In this document: positions 1-9,012 of the stretch, piece after piece | How positions within the stretch are numbered: position 1 is the stretch's first letter | Layout: the number at the start of each line of letters is the position of its first letter | DNA from: Gilliamella apis | GTDB taxonomy: Bacteria > Pseudomonadota > Gammaproteobacteria > Enterobacterales > Orbaceae | DNA: 64,000 bases | Direction of reading: 5' to 3' | Assembly: GCF_030758615.1 (NCBI RefSeq) | Contig: NZ_CP132381.1 | Location: 434,001 to 498,000, forward strand | Notes under the pieces: generated by a model | The model's input: the letters and a program-made list of their open reading frames with translations, nothing else | Database searches by the model: none | What the model was told of the DNA's origin: nothing | Position numbers and translations under genes: made by a program

Positions 1-64
1 ATCGAAAAGTATAGTGCAATAACATTAATCGTGTTACATACATTCAATCCTTTTTAACAATAAA

Positions 65-1036
65 ATGAGTGACAAAATGAAAAATACAAAAGTATGGTCT
101 CTTGGTGATGCCGTTATTGACTTATTGCCATTTGGTGAAATGAACTATCGAGCCTGTGCTGGCGGTGCTCCAGCGAATGTTGCCATTGCGATAGCTAAGT
201 TAGGGCTACCATCGGCTTTTATTGGTCGAGTCGGTAATGATCCATTTGGCCACTTTATGGAAAAAACTTTTTGTGAACATCATGTTGATTGTCAAAGTCT
301 TGAAAAGGACGATGAGCATAGAACGAGTACTGTGGTAGTTGATTTAGGAGATAATGGTGAACGCAGTTTCACTTTTCTTGTTTCGCCTTCAGCTGATCAA
401 TTTTTATCTGAACAAGCATTGCCGGATTTTAATCAGGACATTTTACATTTTTGTTCTTTGGCGTTAGTTGGCACAACCTGTCGACAAACATTAAAAACAG
501 CCATTGAAAAACTGACTGCCAAAAATGGCTTAATTAGCTTTGATATTAATTTGCGCGAACAAATGTGGCAGGATAAAAATGAAATGCGCACTATTATTAC
601 CCAATTTTGTCACGATGCAGATATTCTTAAACTTTCCGATGAAGAGCTATTTTGGTTAACGGAAAGTCAAGATTGGCATGTAGCACTTAATAAACTGCAA
701 CAACATTATAATGCACCGCTTAAATTAATTACTAAAGGTAAAGACGGTAGTATTGTGTTATGGCAAGGTAAAACGTTTAGTTTTGACTCTTTCCATGTTA
801 ATAGTATTGATACAACAGGTGCAGGCGATGCGTTTGTTGCTGGATTACTTAGCAGTATTGCTTCATCGGGAATGCCGGAAGATAAATTAATGTTAGAAAG
901 TATGATGACGATAGCCAGCGCTTGTGGGGCATTGGCGACTACTAAAAGAGGCGCATTAACAGCATTACCGGATAGTGCATTTTTACAATCCTTTATTAGT
1001 GATAACCCAGCGCTAATTGCTAAACAAATGGTGTAA
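65..1036 (+). CDS. scrK: Fructokinase, PfkB/ribokinase family
   Basis: This 323-residue kinase very likely phosphorylates fructose to fructose 6-phosphate in the cytoplasm. The N-terminal substrate-binding glycine motif GGAPANVA lies at residues 33-40. The PfkB ATP/anion-hole signature DTTGAGDAF, with the catalytic Asp of GAGD, lies at 249-257. The sequence follows the CscK/ScrK type closely (LGDAVIDLLP start, ERSFTF motif). An aminoimidazole riboside kinase is the main alternative because the two families are related. No strong ribosome binding site precedes the ATG at 65, and a second ATG lies at 77. The gene ends 3 nt before the acetyltransferase gene, so the two are probably cotranscribed. 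Its last ~90 bp recur in degraded form at about 1592-1690. No sucrose transporter or hydrolase lies downstream; anything upstream is outside the window. Confidence 0.8.
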   Translation: MSDKMKNTKVWSLGDAVIDLLPFGEMNYRACAGGAPANVAIAIAKLGLPSAFIGRVGNDPFGHFMEKTFCEHHVDCQSLEKDDEHRTSTVVVDLGDNGERSFTFLVSPSADQFLSEQALPDFNQDILHFCSLALVGTTCRQTLKTAIEKLTAKNGLISFDINLREQMWQDKNEMRTIITQFCHDADILKLSDEELFWLTESQDWHVALNKLQQHYNAPLKLITKGKDGSIVLWQGKTFSFDSFHVNSIDTTGAGDAFVAGLLSSIASSGMPEDKLMLESMMTIASACGALATTKRGALTALPDSAFLQSFISDNPALIAKQMV

Positions 1037-1039
1037 ATA

Positions 1040-1600
1040 ATGACAGAAAAACAAAAAATGCTAACAGGACTACTTTATGATCCTAGTATCGATAAACTTG
1101 AAAATGAACGACTTTATGCTCAAGATATCTGTTTTCAGTTAAATCAATTATCACCAAGTGCTATTGATAAACGGCAACGATTATTCAAGACATTATTAGG
1201 AAAAACGAAACAGAAATTTACCATAATGCCCGGTTTTCAGTGTGATTACGGCTATAATATTGAAATCGGCGAGGATTTTTTTGCTAATTTTAACTGTATT
1301 ATATTAGACGCAGCTAAAGTAACATTTGGTGATAATGTCCTTGTCGCGCCTAATTGTGGTTTTTATACTTCAGGTCATCCACTTGATAGCCAAACAAGGA
1401 GTAGTGGATTGGAGTTTGCTAAACCGATTACGGTTGGTAATAATGTTTGGATTGGCGGTAATGTTATTGTATTACCGGGTGTAACAATTGGTGATAATAG
1501 TGTTATTGCTGCCGGAAGCATTGTTGATCGTGATATACCTAGCAATGTTATTGCTATGGGCATCCCTTGCCGTGTACATAAAACATTAAAAGCGCATTAA
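1040..1600 (+). CDS. maa: Sugar O-acetyltransferase, maltose acetyltransferase (Maa/NodL) type
   Basis: This 186-residue left-handed beta-helix acetyltransferase transfers acetyl from acetyl-CoA to a sugar. Residues ~5-60 form the N-terminal Mac helical domain. Hexapeptide repeats ([LIV]-G-x4) follow from ~70 to 172, for example IGEDFF, FGDNVL, VGNNVW and IGDNSV. The probable catalytic His is residue 113 in TSGHPLD. It starts 3 nt after the scrK stop. The last codons (KTLKAH and stop) lie in sequence that aligns with the 3' end of scrK, so the original C-terminus was apparently cut and re-terminated by a tandem duplication junction. The acceptor sugar cannot be told from sequence. The family is certain; the substrate is not. 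Confidence 0.8.
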   Translation: MTEKQKMLTGLLYDPSIDKLENERLYAQDICFQLNQLSPSAIDKRQRLFKTLLGKTKQKFTIMPGFQCDYGYNIEIGEDFFANFNCIILDAAKVTFGDNVLVAPNCGFYTSGHPLDSQTRSSGLEFAKPITVGNNVWIGGNVIVLPGVTIGDNSVIAAGSIVDRDIPSNVIAMGIPCRVHKTLKAH

Positions 1601-1790
1601 CTGCACTACCTGATAGCGCATTTTAGCAATCATTTATAAGCGATAATCCTGCTTTATACGCTAAACAAATGGCTAATAAAATGAGAAAATATTAGCTAGT
1701 TTGTTGCTCGAGCCTTGTATCAATTTACTCGCGAATGAATAACTTTATGTGCAAGATATCTGTTTTCAGTTCAATAAACTTTTGTATAGC
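1592..1790 (+). pseudogene. Decayed partial duplicate of scrK 3' end plus acetyltransferase 5' end
   Basis: The DNA from 1592 to ~1690 aligns with 951-1040, the end of scrK. It shares GCGCATTAAC and GATAxTGCATTTT-like blocks and a CTAAACAAATGG block. DNA from ~1690 to 1790 aligns with the first ~100 bp of the acetyltransferase gene, best at 1742-1770 against 1111-1140, where AAGATATCTGTTTTCAGTT is identical. The offset is 631-641 bp, about one acetyltransferase gene length. This fits an old tandem duplication whose second copy has lost its start, gained stops and been truncated. The remnant encodes no useful protein. Confidence 0.75.
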
Positions 1791-1806
1791 AAAATAGCTC
1801 TTTTAA

Positions 1807-1859
1807 TGTCAACTATTTTATATTGAAATAGTTGACAATGTAGGGTTATGTATTATGAT
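1807..1859 (+). promoter_or_regulatory. BirA-type biotin operator overlapping the bioB promoter
   Basis: The inverted repeat TGTCAAC (1807-1813), 17 bp, GTTGACA (1831-1837) has the half-site and spacing of the gammaproteobacterial BirA operator (TTGTwAACC, ~15 bp, GGTTwACAA). The palindrome extends inward to 12-bp arms. The right arm supplies a perfect -35 TTGACA (1832-1837), which is followed after 16 bp by a TATGAT -10 (1854-1859). BirA-biotinyl-AMP bound here would block RNA polymerase at bioB. The repeat and hexamers are seen directly; BirA binding is inferred from consensus and the adjacent gene. Confidence 0.75.
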
Positions 1860-1896
1860 GCATGCAGATTTATGTTGATTGTTAAAAGGATTTTCT

Positions 1897-2940
1897 ATGT
1901 CATTAAATTGCATTCGTCATGACTGGGTATTGTCTGAAGTAATGGATACTTTTCAATTACCTTTCAATGATCTTATTTTCAAAGCACAAACCATACATCG
2001 ACAATATTTTGATGCAAATACAGTACAGGTTTCTACCCTGTTATCAATAAAGACCGGTGCTTGTCCTGAAGATTGTAAATATTGTCCTCAGTCTATCCAT
2101 CATGATACTGGCTTAGAAAAAGAAAAATTACTTGAAGTACAAAGAGTAGTAGAAGAAGCTAAAACAGCCAAAACTGTTGGGGCTACACGTTTTTGTATGG
2201 GCGCTGCTTGGAAGCATCCAACAAATCGCGATATGCCTTATCTCTTGGAGATGGTAAAAGGTGTTAAAGCTCTGGGAATGGAAACCTGCATGACTCTGGG
2301 GCAATTATCCCAGCTACAGGCTTACGCATTAGCCGATGCTGGTTTAGATTTTTATAATCATAATTTAGATACATCACCTGAGTTTTATCAGCAAATAATT
2401 ACTACTCGTACATACAGTGAGCGTTTACAAACATTGGCTTATGTAAGAGAAGCTGGTATTAAAATTTGCTCGGGTGGTATTTTGGGTATGGGGGAAACTT
2501 TAAGAGATCGAGCCAATTTATTGATACAACTTGCCAATTTAGACGAACACCCAGAAAGTGTTCCCATTAATAATTTAGTCAAGGTTAAAGGTACTCCGTT
2601 AGCAAATGAAAAAGATATTGAACCATTTGATTTTATTAGAATGCTAGCTGTCGCTCGTATTATGATGCCTAAATCTTATATACGCTTGTCAGCAGGAAGA
2701 GAACAAATGAATGAGCAAATGCAAGCACTGGCTTTTTTAGCCGGTGCTAATTCAATATTTTATGGTGATAAGTTATTAACTACATCTAATCCGCAAGTCG
2801 ATAAAGATAATGCTTTATTTTTTAAATTAGGAATTAGTCCAGAAAAGATCCAAGATTATAGCGATGAGGTACATAAGGCAGCTATTGTGCAGTCAATTAG
2901 TGAGCAAGTGCAAAATAATCAATCTAGCGATAATTCTTAA
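1897..2940 (+). CDS. bioB: Biotin synthase
   Basis: This radical-SAM enzyme inserts sulfur into dethiobiotin, the last step of biotin synthesis. The radical-SAM cluster motif C-x3-C-x2-C is at Cys56, Cys60 and Cys63. The family blocks [22 protein letters not shown] and RLSAGREQM, with the conserved Arg, are all present. I chose the ATG at 1897 (347 residues, E. coli 346) over an in-frame TTG at 1879, because AAAAGGA at 1884-1890 is spaced 6 nt from the ATG. The gene stands alone and is not in a bioBFCD operon, so the other biotin genes must be elsewhere or biotin precursors salvaged. A BirA-like operator lies upstream. It converges with dxr. Confidence 0.96.
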   Translation: MSLNCIRHDWVLSEVMDTFQLPFNDLIFKAQTIHRQYFDANTVQVSTLLSIKTGACPEDCKYCPQSIHHDTGLEKEKLLEVQRVVEEAKTAKTVGATRFCMGAAWKHPTNRDMPYLLEMVKGVKALGMETCMTLGQLSQLQAYALADAGLDFYNHNLDTSPEFYQQIITTRTYSERLQTLAYVREAGIKICSGGILGMGETLRDRANLLIQLANLDEHPESVPINNLVKVKGTPLANEKDIEPFDFIRMLAVARIMMPKSYIRLSAGREQMNEQMQALAFLAGANSIFYGDKLLTTSNPQVDKDNALFFKLGISPEKIQDYSDEVHKAAIVQSISEQVQNNQSSDNS

Positions 2941-2974
2941 GATTTAAATATAAGAACATTAATCTTAACTTTTT
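2937..2974 (+). terminator. Probable bioB rho-independent terminator
   Basis: The arms TTAAGATT (2937-2944) and AATCTTAA (2961-2968) form an 8-bp AT-rich stem that overlaps the bioB stop codon and is followed by CTTTTT. The stem is weak, but its position between convergent genes supports the call. Confidence 0.5.
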
Positions 2975-2984
2975 GGCCGTATTG

Positions 2985-4163
2985 CTATAATTTTGCGCAG
3001 GTTTGTCTTGCCCATAGATCGATAGCAAATACGTCTTCAATCGTGGTTGGTTCAGGAAAATCAAGTGCTTCTAAAACTGTTGATACCTGTTTAGCAATAT
3101 CCATAAAGCCGATTTTGTTTTGAAGAAATGCCTCTACAGCAATTTCATTAGCCGCATTAAGTGCCGTAGTCGCGGCTTGTCCTTGATTAAATGCATCAAT
3201 CGCTAATTTTAAACAAGGATAGCGATTAAAATCAGGTTGAGTAAAAGTGAGTGATGAAATTTTAGTAAAATCTAATGCTGGGACCGTTGAGGAAATTCTA
3301 TCTGGATATGACATAGCATAGGCTATTGGTGTACACATATCAGGCATTCCGAGCTCGGCAATTACGCTACCATCTTGGTAACGAACCATTGAATGTATTA
3401 TTGATTGTGGATGAATTATAATTTCCATCTCGTCAGCACTAGCATTAAATAGCCAACGGGCTTCAATATATTCTAGTCCTTTATTCATCATGGTAGCCGA
3501 ATCGACAGAGATTTTCTTACCCATTGACCAGTTAGGATGAGCAATAGCTTGTTCGGGTGTGACACTAGATAATTGATTGAGTGGTAAATCTCTAAATGGT
3601 CCTCCAGAACCCGTTAGGACAATTTTAGTGATACCATAATCGGTTAAATTAGCAAATCCTAAATTTTGTTGGACTGTTGTTGGTAGGCTCTGAAAGATTG
3701 CATTGTGTTCACTATCAACAGGTAATAGCTGTGCACCATACTTTTTGACTGCCTGCATAAATAAATGACCACAAGTTACCAAAGATTCTTTATTTGCTAA
3801 TAAAATTCGTTTGCCTTTCTTTATGGCGGAAAGTGTTGGTTTTAATCCTGCTGCCCCGACTATAGCTGCCATTACCATATCTACTTCGGTAAGCTCTGCT
3901 AAATCGCATATAGCTTGTTGACCATGTAATACTTCAATATTTAATTTTAGCTCAAGCAGATTTTTTCTAAGTTGCTGTGCCGCCTGTTCATCAGCCATTG
4001 CGACATAATTTGGCCTAAATTCTAAACATTGTTCAGTCATTTTGCCAACATTCTGCCCACCAGTTAAAGCAAATGCTTTAAATAAATCTGGATTTTGTCG
4101 AATAACGGCCAAAGTGCTGCAACCTATTGAACCAGTTGAGCCTAAAATTGTGATATTTTTCAT
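2985..4163 (-). CDS. dxr: 1-deoxy-D-xylulose 5-phosphate reductoisomerase
   Basis: DXR (392 residues, family norm ~398) converts DXP to 2-C-methyl-D-erythritol 4-phosphate with NADPH, the committed step of non-mevalonate isoprenoid synthesis. The N-terminal NADPH site GSTGSIG is at ~8-14. The catalytic blocks [19 protein letters not shown] and [19 protein letters not shown] (metal-binding Asp and Glu, then substrate lysine) follow, with [10 protein letters not shown] after them. The ATG lies 1 nt after the deoR stop, so dxr should be translated from deoR-containing mRNA. In E. coli dxr follows frr directly; here deoC-deoR sits between them. No uppS, cdsA or bamA follows; the next gene is convergent bioB. 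Confidence 0.96.
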   Translation of the reverse strand: MKNITILGSTGSIGCSTLAVIRQNPDLFKAFALTGGQNVGKMTEQCLEFRPNYVAMADEQAAQQLRKNLLELKLNIEVLHGQQAICDLAELTEVDMVMAAIVGAAGLKPTLSAIKKGKRILLANKESLVTCGHLFMQAVKKYGAQLLPVDSEHNAIFQSLPTTVQQNLGFANLTDYGITKIVLTGSGGPFRDLPLNQLSSVTPEQAIAHPNWSMGKKISVDSATMMNKGLEYIEARWLFNASADEMEIIIHPQSIIHSMVRYQDGSVIAELGMPDMCTPIAYAMSYPDRISSTVPALDFTKISSLTFTQPDFNRYPCLKLAIDAFNQGQAATTALNAANEIAVEAFLQNKIGFMDIAKQVSTVLEALDFPEPTTIEDVFAIDLWARQTCAKL

Positions 4164-4164
4164 A

Positions 4165-4926
4165 TTAGTAAATTAAACTTATGTTGTTTTCATTAAAAAA
4201 AGAGACAAATTGCTCATCGGGCAGTTTATCAGTAATTATCTGATCGAACAAAGTCAATTCACTAATAAATGCCGGCTTTACTTGATTAAATTTAGTATGA
4301 TCGACAATCAAGATTTTTTGCGCTGATTTTTTCATTGCTTGTTGCTTCATATCTAATTCTTCAAAATGATAACAAGTTACCCCTTGTTGCAAATCAATAC
4401 CTGCTGCTGAAATAAAGGCTTTATTCGGACAGATAGAATCTAACTGATTGGATTGAGGTAAACTCGTAAAGATAGCATTATTTGGTTGGAATTGACCTCC
4501 GCATAAAATGATCTTGCATTTAGGTTTATGTTGTAGTGCCAATAGACTATTTAATGAATAACAGATAGCAGTAAATGCAATATCATTATCTATTGCGTTA
4601 ATGATAAAAGGCATGGTGGTACCACAATCAAAAAATATTGTATCGTTTTCATTGATAAATTGACTAACAAGTTTTGCAATATAAGCTTTTTCTTCAACTT
4701 GCTTATCCTGCTGATCTGAAACGAAATACTTTGCGATTGAATGACGGTCTTCATTGACAATATAGCCACCTAAGACAATTAATGAGGAGGGGCAATTGTT
4801 AAGATCACGCCTGATAGTCATTTCTGACACGGTTAATTGTTCAGCCGCTGCTTTTAGGTGGATCTTGTCAGTGTTTTTTAGGATTTCAAGGAGTTCATTT
4901 ATTCTTTTTTGTGGTTGAGTTTCCAT
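4165..4926 (-). CDS. deoR: Deoxyribose operon repressor, DeoR family
   Basis: This 253-residue regulator closely follows E. coli DeoR from its first residues. An N-terminal winged helix-turn-helix (residues ~5-57, [10 protein letters not shown] recognition helix) is followed by a DeoR-type sugar-phosphate sensor domain. That domain contains [11 protein letters not shown] and CYSLN, the latter typical of true DeoR rather than other family members, and a [10 protein letters not shown] block. The inducer in E. coli is deoxyribose 5-phosphate. The gene lies 60 nt downstream of deoC, and two TGTTA-N6-TAACA operators lie upstream of deoC, so it most likely represses its own operon. An AGGA at 8 nt before the ATG serves as ribosome binding site. 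Confidence 0.9.
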   Translation of the reverse strand: METQPQKRINELLEILKNTDKIHLKAAAEQLTVSEMTIRRDLNNCPSSLIVLGGYIVNEDRHSIAKYFVSDQQDKQVEEKAYIAKLVSQFINENDTIFFDCGTTMPFIINAIDNDIAFTAICYSLNSLLALQHKPKCKIILCGGQFQPNNAIFTSLPQSNQLDSICPNKAFISAAGIDLQQGVTCYHFEELDMKQQAMKKSAQKILIVDHTKFNQVKPAFISELTLFDQIITDKLPDEQFVSFFNENNISLIY

Positions 4927-4940
4927 TGTTATTTCCTAAA

Positions 4941-4979
4941 TAACAATAAGCTACATAATATATATGTAACTTATTGTTA
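4941..4979. repeat. Long AT-rich inverted repeat between deoC and deoR
   Basis: TAACAATAAG (4941-4950) and CTTATTGTTA (4970-4979) are perfect 10-bp arms, and the inner sequence continues to pair (TACATA with TATGTA). RNA from the minus strand would form one long AU stem just after the deoC stop. It could protect or process the deoC mRNA or lower deoR translation. It has the DeoR half-sites in reversed order, so it is not an obvious operator. Confidence 0.5.
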
Positions 4980-4986
4980 TGATTGA

Positions 4987-5652
4987 TTAGTAATTGCTAG
5001 ATGATGTACTTTTACCTGAAACGATTGCAATACCAGCACTTGCGCCTAAACGATTTGCACCAGCTTGAACCATTTTTTCGGCAGTCATACGATCACGAAT
5101 ACCACCAGACGCTTTCACGCCCATATTTTTACCGACCGTTTCACGCATTAATTTTACATCTTCAACTGTTGCGCCAGAAGTACTAAAGCCGGTAGATGTT
5201 TTGACAAAAGCAACGCCAATATCTTTACAAATTGTACAAACTTTAACAATTTCTTCTTTGGTTAATAAGCAAGTTTCTAAGATAACTTTTAATGGTACTG
5301 AACCGCAGGCTTTGAATACCGCTTCGATATCATTTTTAACTGCATCCCAATTATTGCTTTTTAGCCAACCGACATTGATTACCATATCAATTTCTTCTGC
5401 ACCAGCTTTAACAGCCATTTCTGTTTCATAAGCTTTAGCTGACGTAAGCATAGCGCCAAGTGGAAAACCGACTACTGAACATACTTTTACATCACTACCT
5501 TTTAATAACTCTGCCACTAAAGGTACATAGCCAGAATTAACGCAGACAGAATAAAAATGATATTCTTTTGCTTCATCACAGAGTTTTCGAATTTGATCTT
5601 CAGTCGCATTCATCGCTAATAAAGTATGATCAATATACTTTGCATAATCCAT
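4987..5652 (-). CDS. deoC: Deoxyribose-phosphate aldolase, class I
   Basis: This 221-residue TIM-barrel aldolase cleaves 2-deoxyribose 5-phosphate to glyceraldehyde 3-phosphate and acetaldehyde, ending deoxynucleoside catabolism. The Schiff-base lysine is Lys151 in VKTSTGF. The second conserved lysine is in GVKASGGIR. The length matches the short (bacillus/mycoplasma-like) DeoC class rather than the 259-residue E. coli enzyme. That points to a different lineage of the gene from E. coli DeoC, even though DeoR is E. coli-like. No deoA, deoB or deoD follows. The start is at [12 protein letters not shown], the conserved N-terminus. Two DeoR-type operators lie upstream. Confidence 0.95.
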   Translation of the reverse strand: MDYAKYIDHTLLAMNATEDQIRKLCDEAKEYHFYSVCVNSGYVPLVAELLKGSDVKVCSVVGFPLGAMLTSAKAYETEMAVKAGAEEIDMVINVGWLKSNNWDAVKNDIEAVFKACGSVPLKVILETCLLTKEEIVKVCTICKDIGVAFVKTSTGFSTSGATVEDVKLMRETVGKNMGVKASGGIRDRMTAEKMVQAGANRLGASAGIAIVSGKSTSSSNY

Positions 5653-5716
5653 AAAGATTTCCTTAAATTTTTATTAATGTTAAAGCTAGTTAATTTTGTT
5701 AATTTGTAAATAGTAA

Positions 5717-5732
5717 TGTTATAAAAATAACA
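5717..5732 (-). promoter_or_regulatory. DeoR operator 1, TGTTA-N6-TAACA
   Basis: This is a perfect inverted repeat, TGTTAT-AAAA-ATAACA. It has the half-sites and 6-bp core spacing of the E. coli DeoR palindrome (TGTTA-GAATTC-TAACA), and it lies 65 bp upstream of the deoC start codon. The match to the DeoR consensus and the adjacent deoR gene make it a strong operator candidate. Confidence 0.7.
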
Positions 5733-5744
5733 AATATAGCCAAA

Positions 5745-5766
5745 TAATGTTACTTTAATAACATTA
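5745..5766 (-). promoter_or_regulatory. DeoR operator 2, TGTTA-N6-TAACA
   Basis: TAATGTTA-CTTTAA-TAACATTA is a perfect inverted repeat with 8-bp arms and contains the same TGTTA-N6-TAACA core. Its centre is 31 bp, about three helical turns, from operator 1. Two sites on one helix face suit cooperative or looping repression, as known for E. coli DeoR. Confidence 0.7.
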
Positions 5767-5830
5767 TATCGCTAATTTGTGAGAATTTGAAATATAACAA
5801 CTAGTATTAATATGTTAAAGAAATAAATAA

Positions 5831-5863
5831 AAACGCCCAATTTAATAAAACTGGGCGTCAAAA
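5831..5863 (-). terminator. frr terminator
   Basis: The minus-strand RNA forms GACGCCCAG and CTGGGCG-like arms around an AU loop, and the stem is followed by a run of U. It lies ~28 bp past the frr stop and should end the rpsB-tsf-pyrH-frr transcript before deoC. Confidence 0.8.
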
Positions 5864-5889
5864 TGATATTTATGAATTTTTGAAATAGA

Positions 5890-6447
5890 TTAGAATTCCA
5901 TTAATTCTTTCTCTTTCTCAGCAAGTACTGCATCTAATTTTTTAATAGCAACATCGGTTGCTTTTTGAATTAAATCTTGTGATTTACGTTCATCATCTTC
6001 AGAAATTTCTTTATCTTTCAATAATGCTTTGATTTGATCATTGGCATCACGACGGATATTACGGATCGATACACGGCCTTGCTCTGCCTCACCACGAACA
6101 ATTTTAGTTAAATCACGACGGCGCTCTTCAGTAAGCGGTGGCAGAGGAACTCGAATAACGGTACCCGCTGATGCCGGATTTAATCCTAAATCTGAAGTTA
6201 AAATTGCTTTTTCAATTAATGGTGTTAATGATTTATCAAATACTGTAATTGCAAGGGTTCTTGCATCTTCAGCAACGATATTGGCTAATTGACGAAGTGG
6301 TGTTGGGCTACCATAATACTCAACCATAATGCCATCTAATAAACTTGGCGATGCACGACCAGTTCTAATTTTAGAAATATGATTCTGAAACGCATCAATA
6401 CTTTTTTCCATGCGCTCTTGCGCTTCTTTTTGAATCTCATTTAGCAT
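5890..6447 (-). CDS. frr: Ribosome recycling factor
   Basis: RRF (185 residues, the usual length) works with EF-G to split post-termination ribosomes. The tRNA-shaped fold is recognised from the N-terminal helix with [16 protein letters not shown], the domain II segment [12 protein letters not shown], and the C-terminal three-helix part with RRDANDQIK and [17 protein letters not shown]. It lies 28 bp downstream of pyrH and is followed by a strong terminator. Order rpsB-tsf-pyrH-frr is conserved in gammaproteobacteria; only the downstream dxr has been separated. Confidence 0.97.
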   Translation of the reverse strand: MLNEIQKEAQERMEKSIDAFQNHISKIRTGRASPSLLDGIMVEYYGSPTPLRQLANIVAEDARTLAITVFDKSLTPLIEKAILTSDLGLNPASAGTVIRVPLPPLTEERRRDLTKIVRGEAEQGRVSIRNIRRDANDQIKALLKDKEISEDDERKSQDLIQKATDVAIKKLDAVLAEKEKELMEF

Positions 6448-6475
6448 AATAAAAAACCTTTTTAAATAAATAAGA

Positions 6476-7210
6476 CTAGCAGCTAACTGTAGCCTGATTA
6501 TTGATTAATGTTCCTTCTGATTCGCCTAGAATGACGCGACGTAATGCACCGGGTTTATTCATATTAAACACACAAATTGGTAGATTATGATCACGTGCTA
6601 ATGTAAATGCGGCTAAATCCATCACTTTTAATTCATCATCTAACACTTTCTCGTAATTAAGTGTTTTATAAAGTGTTGCATTAGGATCTTTTACAGGATC
6701 GGCTGAATAAACACCATCAACTTTGGTTGCTTTTAAAACCACATCAGCTTCAATTTCAATACCTCGTAAACAGGCTGCTGAGTCAGTTGTGAAAAATGGG
6801 TTACCGGTTCCAGCCGAAAGGATAACGACCTTACCATGTTTAAGTAAGCTGATTGCTTCAGTCCAGCGATAATCATCACAAACGCCGTTTAATGGAATTG
6901 CCGACATCAAACGGGCATTAACTTCAATTCGGTGCAACGCATCACGCATAGCAAGACCGTTCATTACTGTGGCAAGCATACCCATATGGTCACCAACAAC
7001 ACGGTTCATACCTGCTTTAGCAAGTCCTGCACCACGAAATAGATTACCACCCCCAATAACAACAGCAACCTGAACTCCCATATCGATAAGTTCTTTAATT
7101 TCTTGTGCCATACGATCAAGAACGGTTGGATCAATACCAAAACCTTCATCACCTTGCAGCGCTTCACCACTAAGTTTAAGAAGGATACGTTTATAGAAAG
7201 GGGTTACCAT
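6476..7210 (-). CDS. pyrH: Uridylate kinase (UMP kinase)
   Basis: PyrH phosphorylates UMP to UDP in pyrimidine synthesis. It is a hexameric amino-acid-kinase-fold enzyme regulated by GTP and UTP. Visible motifs are [13 protein letters not shown] (phosphate-binding lysines), the glycine-rich [21 protein letters not shown] and [10 protein letters not shown] chose the ATG at 7210 (244 residues) over a GTG at 7222, because the shorter form starts like the family and has a GTGAGA ribosome binding site. It follows tsf by ~120 bp with a terminator between, and precedes frr. Confidence 0.96.
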   Translation of the reverse strand: MVTPFYKRILLKLSGEALQGDEGFGIDPTVLDRMAQEIKELIDMGVQVAVVIGGGNLFRGAGLAKAGMNRVVGDHMGMLATVMNGLAMRDALHRIEVNARLMSAIPLNGVCDDYRWTEAISLLKHGKVVILSAGTGNPFFTTDSAACLRGIEIEADVVLKATKVDGVYSADPVKDPNATLYKTLNYEKVLDDELKVMDLAAFTLARDHNLPICVFNMNKPGALRRVILGESEGTLINNQATVSC

Positions 7211-7295
7211 ATGAAGTCTCACTATTTCGTTATTTAATTACTTAAAAAGCTAGCATAACTAGCTGGCAATCATTTTAAAATATTTTGTGGATAAA

Positions 7296-7321
7296 CAAAA
7301 CCGCCATGAAGGCGGTTTTAA
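7296..7321 (-). terminator. tsf terminator
   Basis: AAAACCGCC and GGCGGTTTT arms around ATGAA (7297-7319) form a GC stem flanked by A and T runs. It lies just past the tsf stop and can end or attenuate rpsB-tsf transcription before pyrH. Confidence 0.8.
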
Positions 7322-7329
7322 TAAAACAA

Positions 7330-8190
7330 TTAAGATTGTTTCGACATCGCAGCCACTTCTGCCGCAAAATCAACTTCGACTTTTTCGATACCTTCACCCA
7401 CTTCAAAGCGGATAAATGATGCAACAGTCGCTTTTTTCTCAGCAAGTAAATCACCAACTGTTTTGCTTGGATCCATTACAAATGGTTGACCAGTAAGTGA
7501 TACTTCACCAGTGAATTTACGCATACGGCCTTCAACCATTTTTTCTGCGATTTCACGAGGTTTACCAGATTGCATTGCAATATCAATTTGAATATTACGC
7601 TCATGCTCAACCACATCTGCAGGTACATCGCTAGGGTCAACATATTCTGGTTTGCTTGCTGCAATGTGCATTGCAATGTGTTTAACTAATTCTTCATCAC
7701 AACCACTGTTAGCTGCAACTAAAACACCAATACGTGCACCGTGTTGATAACTACCAACTACATCGCCAGTAATTTGTTGAACACGACGGATACCGATGTT
7801 TTCACCAATTTTAGCAACTAATGCAGTACGTTCTTCTTCAAATTTAGCTTGTAAAGCTGCGATATCAGTGATTTGATCATTTAAAGCAGCTGTTGCTACT
7901 TTATCACTGAATTCTAAGAAACCAGCATCTTTAGCAACAAAGTCAGTTTCACAGTTAATTTCTAAAATAACACCAACTTTTTTATCTGCTGAAATTTTAG
8001 AAATAATTACACCTTCAGCTGCCACACGACCAGCTTTTTTAGCTGCTTTGGCTTGACCTGATTTACGCATGTTGTCGATAGCAAGATCGATATCACCATT
8101 TGCTTCAACTAATGCTTTTTTACATTCCATCATACCTGCGCCAGTTCTTTCGCGCAGTTCTTTTACCATAGAAGCGGTAACTTCAGCCAT
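7330..8190 (-). CDS. tsf: Translation elongation factor Ts
   Basis: EF-Ts (286 residues) is the guanine-nucleotide exchange factor of EF-Tu. The N-terminal UBA-like module ends with the signature [16 protein letters not shown]. The core contains the TDFVAKD motif, whose Asp-Phe contacts EF-Tu. A coiled-coil region and the C-terminal module follow. It is the second gene of rpsB-tsf, separated from rpsB by 84 nt that hold a stable hairpin. Start and length fit the family. Confidence 0.97.
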   Translation of the reverse strand: MAEVTASMVKELRERTGAGMMECKKALVEANGDIDLAIDNMRKSGQAKAAKKAGRVAAEGVIISKISADKKVGVILEINCETDFVAKDAGFLEFSDKVATAALNDQITDIAALQAKFEEERTALVAKIGENIGIRRVQQITGDVVGSYQHGARIGVLVAANSGCDEELVKHIAMHIAASKPEYVDPSDVPADVVEHERNIQIDIAMQSGKPREIAEKMVEGRMRKFTGEVSLTGQPFVMDPSKTVGDLLAEKKATVASFIRFEVGEGIEKVEVDFAAEVAAMSKQS

Positions 8191-8234
8191 TTTAAAATCC
8201 TCTATTTAACCATTATGATGATTTTCATTAGAAT

Positions 8235-8256
8235 GGGTCGACGATATTATCGACCC
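8235..8256 (-). promoter_or_regulatory. rpsB-tsf intercistronic hairpin
   Basis: GGGTCGA (8235-8241), an 8-nt loop and TCGACCC (8250-8256) form a perfect 7-bp GC-rich stem between rpsB and tsf. There is no U run after it on the minus strand. It may act as a partial attenuator or a processing site that sets the S2 to EF-Ts ratio, as described for the E. coli intercistronic region. Confidence 0.55.
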
Positions 8257-8274
8257 TGAAAATATTTGAGTTTA

Positions 8275-9012
8275 TTATTCTGCTGCTGGAGCTTCTTCAA
8301 CAAAGCTTTCTTCAGATACTGGAGATTGGTTTTGTTCACGACCTGAACGTACTGCTTCAGCAACTGCATTTGCATATAATTGAATTGCACGGATTGCGTC
8401 ATCATTACCAGGAACAATGTAATCAATACCATCTGGATCTGAGTTAGTATCAACAACAGCAATGACTGGAATACCTAAATTGTTAGCTTCTTTGATTGCG
8501 ATATGTTCATGGTCTGCACCAATAACAAAAATCACATCGGGTAAGCCACCCATATTTTTAATTCCACCCAAGCTATTTTCTAATTTAGCCATTTCACGAG
8601 CACGCATAAGTGCTTCTTTTTTGGTTAATTTATCAAATGTACCATCATTAGCTTGTGTTTCTAAATCTTTTAAACGTTTGATTGATTGACGTACTGTTTT
8701 CCAGTTAGTCAACATACCACCTAACCAACGGTGATTAACGTAGTATTGTCCACAGCTTTCAGCTGCTTGTTTAATTGCTTCACTTGCAGCACGTTTTGTA
8801 CCAACAAATAAAATTTTACCTTTACGCGCAGCAACTTTGTTTAATTCAGCTAATGCTTCATTGAACATTGGTACTGTTTTTTCAAGATTGATGATGTGAA
8901 CTTTGTTACGAGCACCAAAAATAAATGGTTTCATTTTTGGGTTCCAATAACGAGTTTGGTGTCCAAAGTGTACACCTGCTTGTAACATATCGCGCATTGA
9001 TACTGTAGTCAT
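8275..9012 (-). CDS. rpsB: 30S ribosomal protein S2
   Basis: S2 (245 residues) binds the head-body junction of the 30S subunit and helps recruit S1. The signature [16 protein letters not shown] is at the N-terminus. The second signature, [13 protein letters not shown] then [17 protein letters not shown], is in the C-terminal half. The acidic tail [10 protein letters not shown] is as in relatives. It is the first gene of the rpsB-tsf unit and is preceded by a structured leader that resembles the S2 autoregulatory leader of gammaproteobacteria. Confidence 0.97.
   Translation of the reverse strand: MTTVSMRDMLQAGVHFGHQTRYWNPKMKPFIFGARNKVHIINLEKTVPMFNEALAELNKVAARKGKILFVGTKRAASEAIKQAAESCGQYYVNHRWLGGMLTNWKTVRQSIKRLKDLETQANDGTFDKLTKKEALMRAREMAKLENSLGGIKNMGGLPDVIFVIGADHEHIAIKEANNLGIPVIAVVDTNSDPDGIDYIVPGNDDAIRAIQLYANAVAEAVRSGREQNQSPVSEESFVEEAPAAE

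Noticed and set aside
1375..1563. Minus-strand frame within the acetyltransferase gene
   Set aside because: It is antisense to hexapeptide repeats, whose regular codons leave the opposite frame open; no start context.
4941..4979. Third DeoR operator between deoC and deoR
   Set aside because: The half-sites are in the order TAACA then TGTTA with a long centre, the reverse of the operator; it reads better as an RNA hairpin.
7275..8462. Minus-strand alternative frames overlapping tsf and rpsB
   Set aside because: They lie in a shifted frame of essential conserved genes and have no family match.
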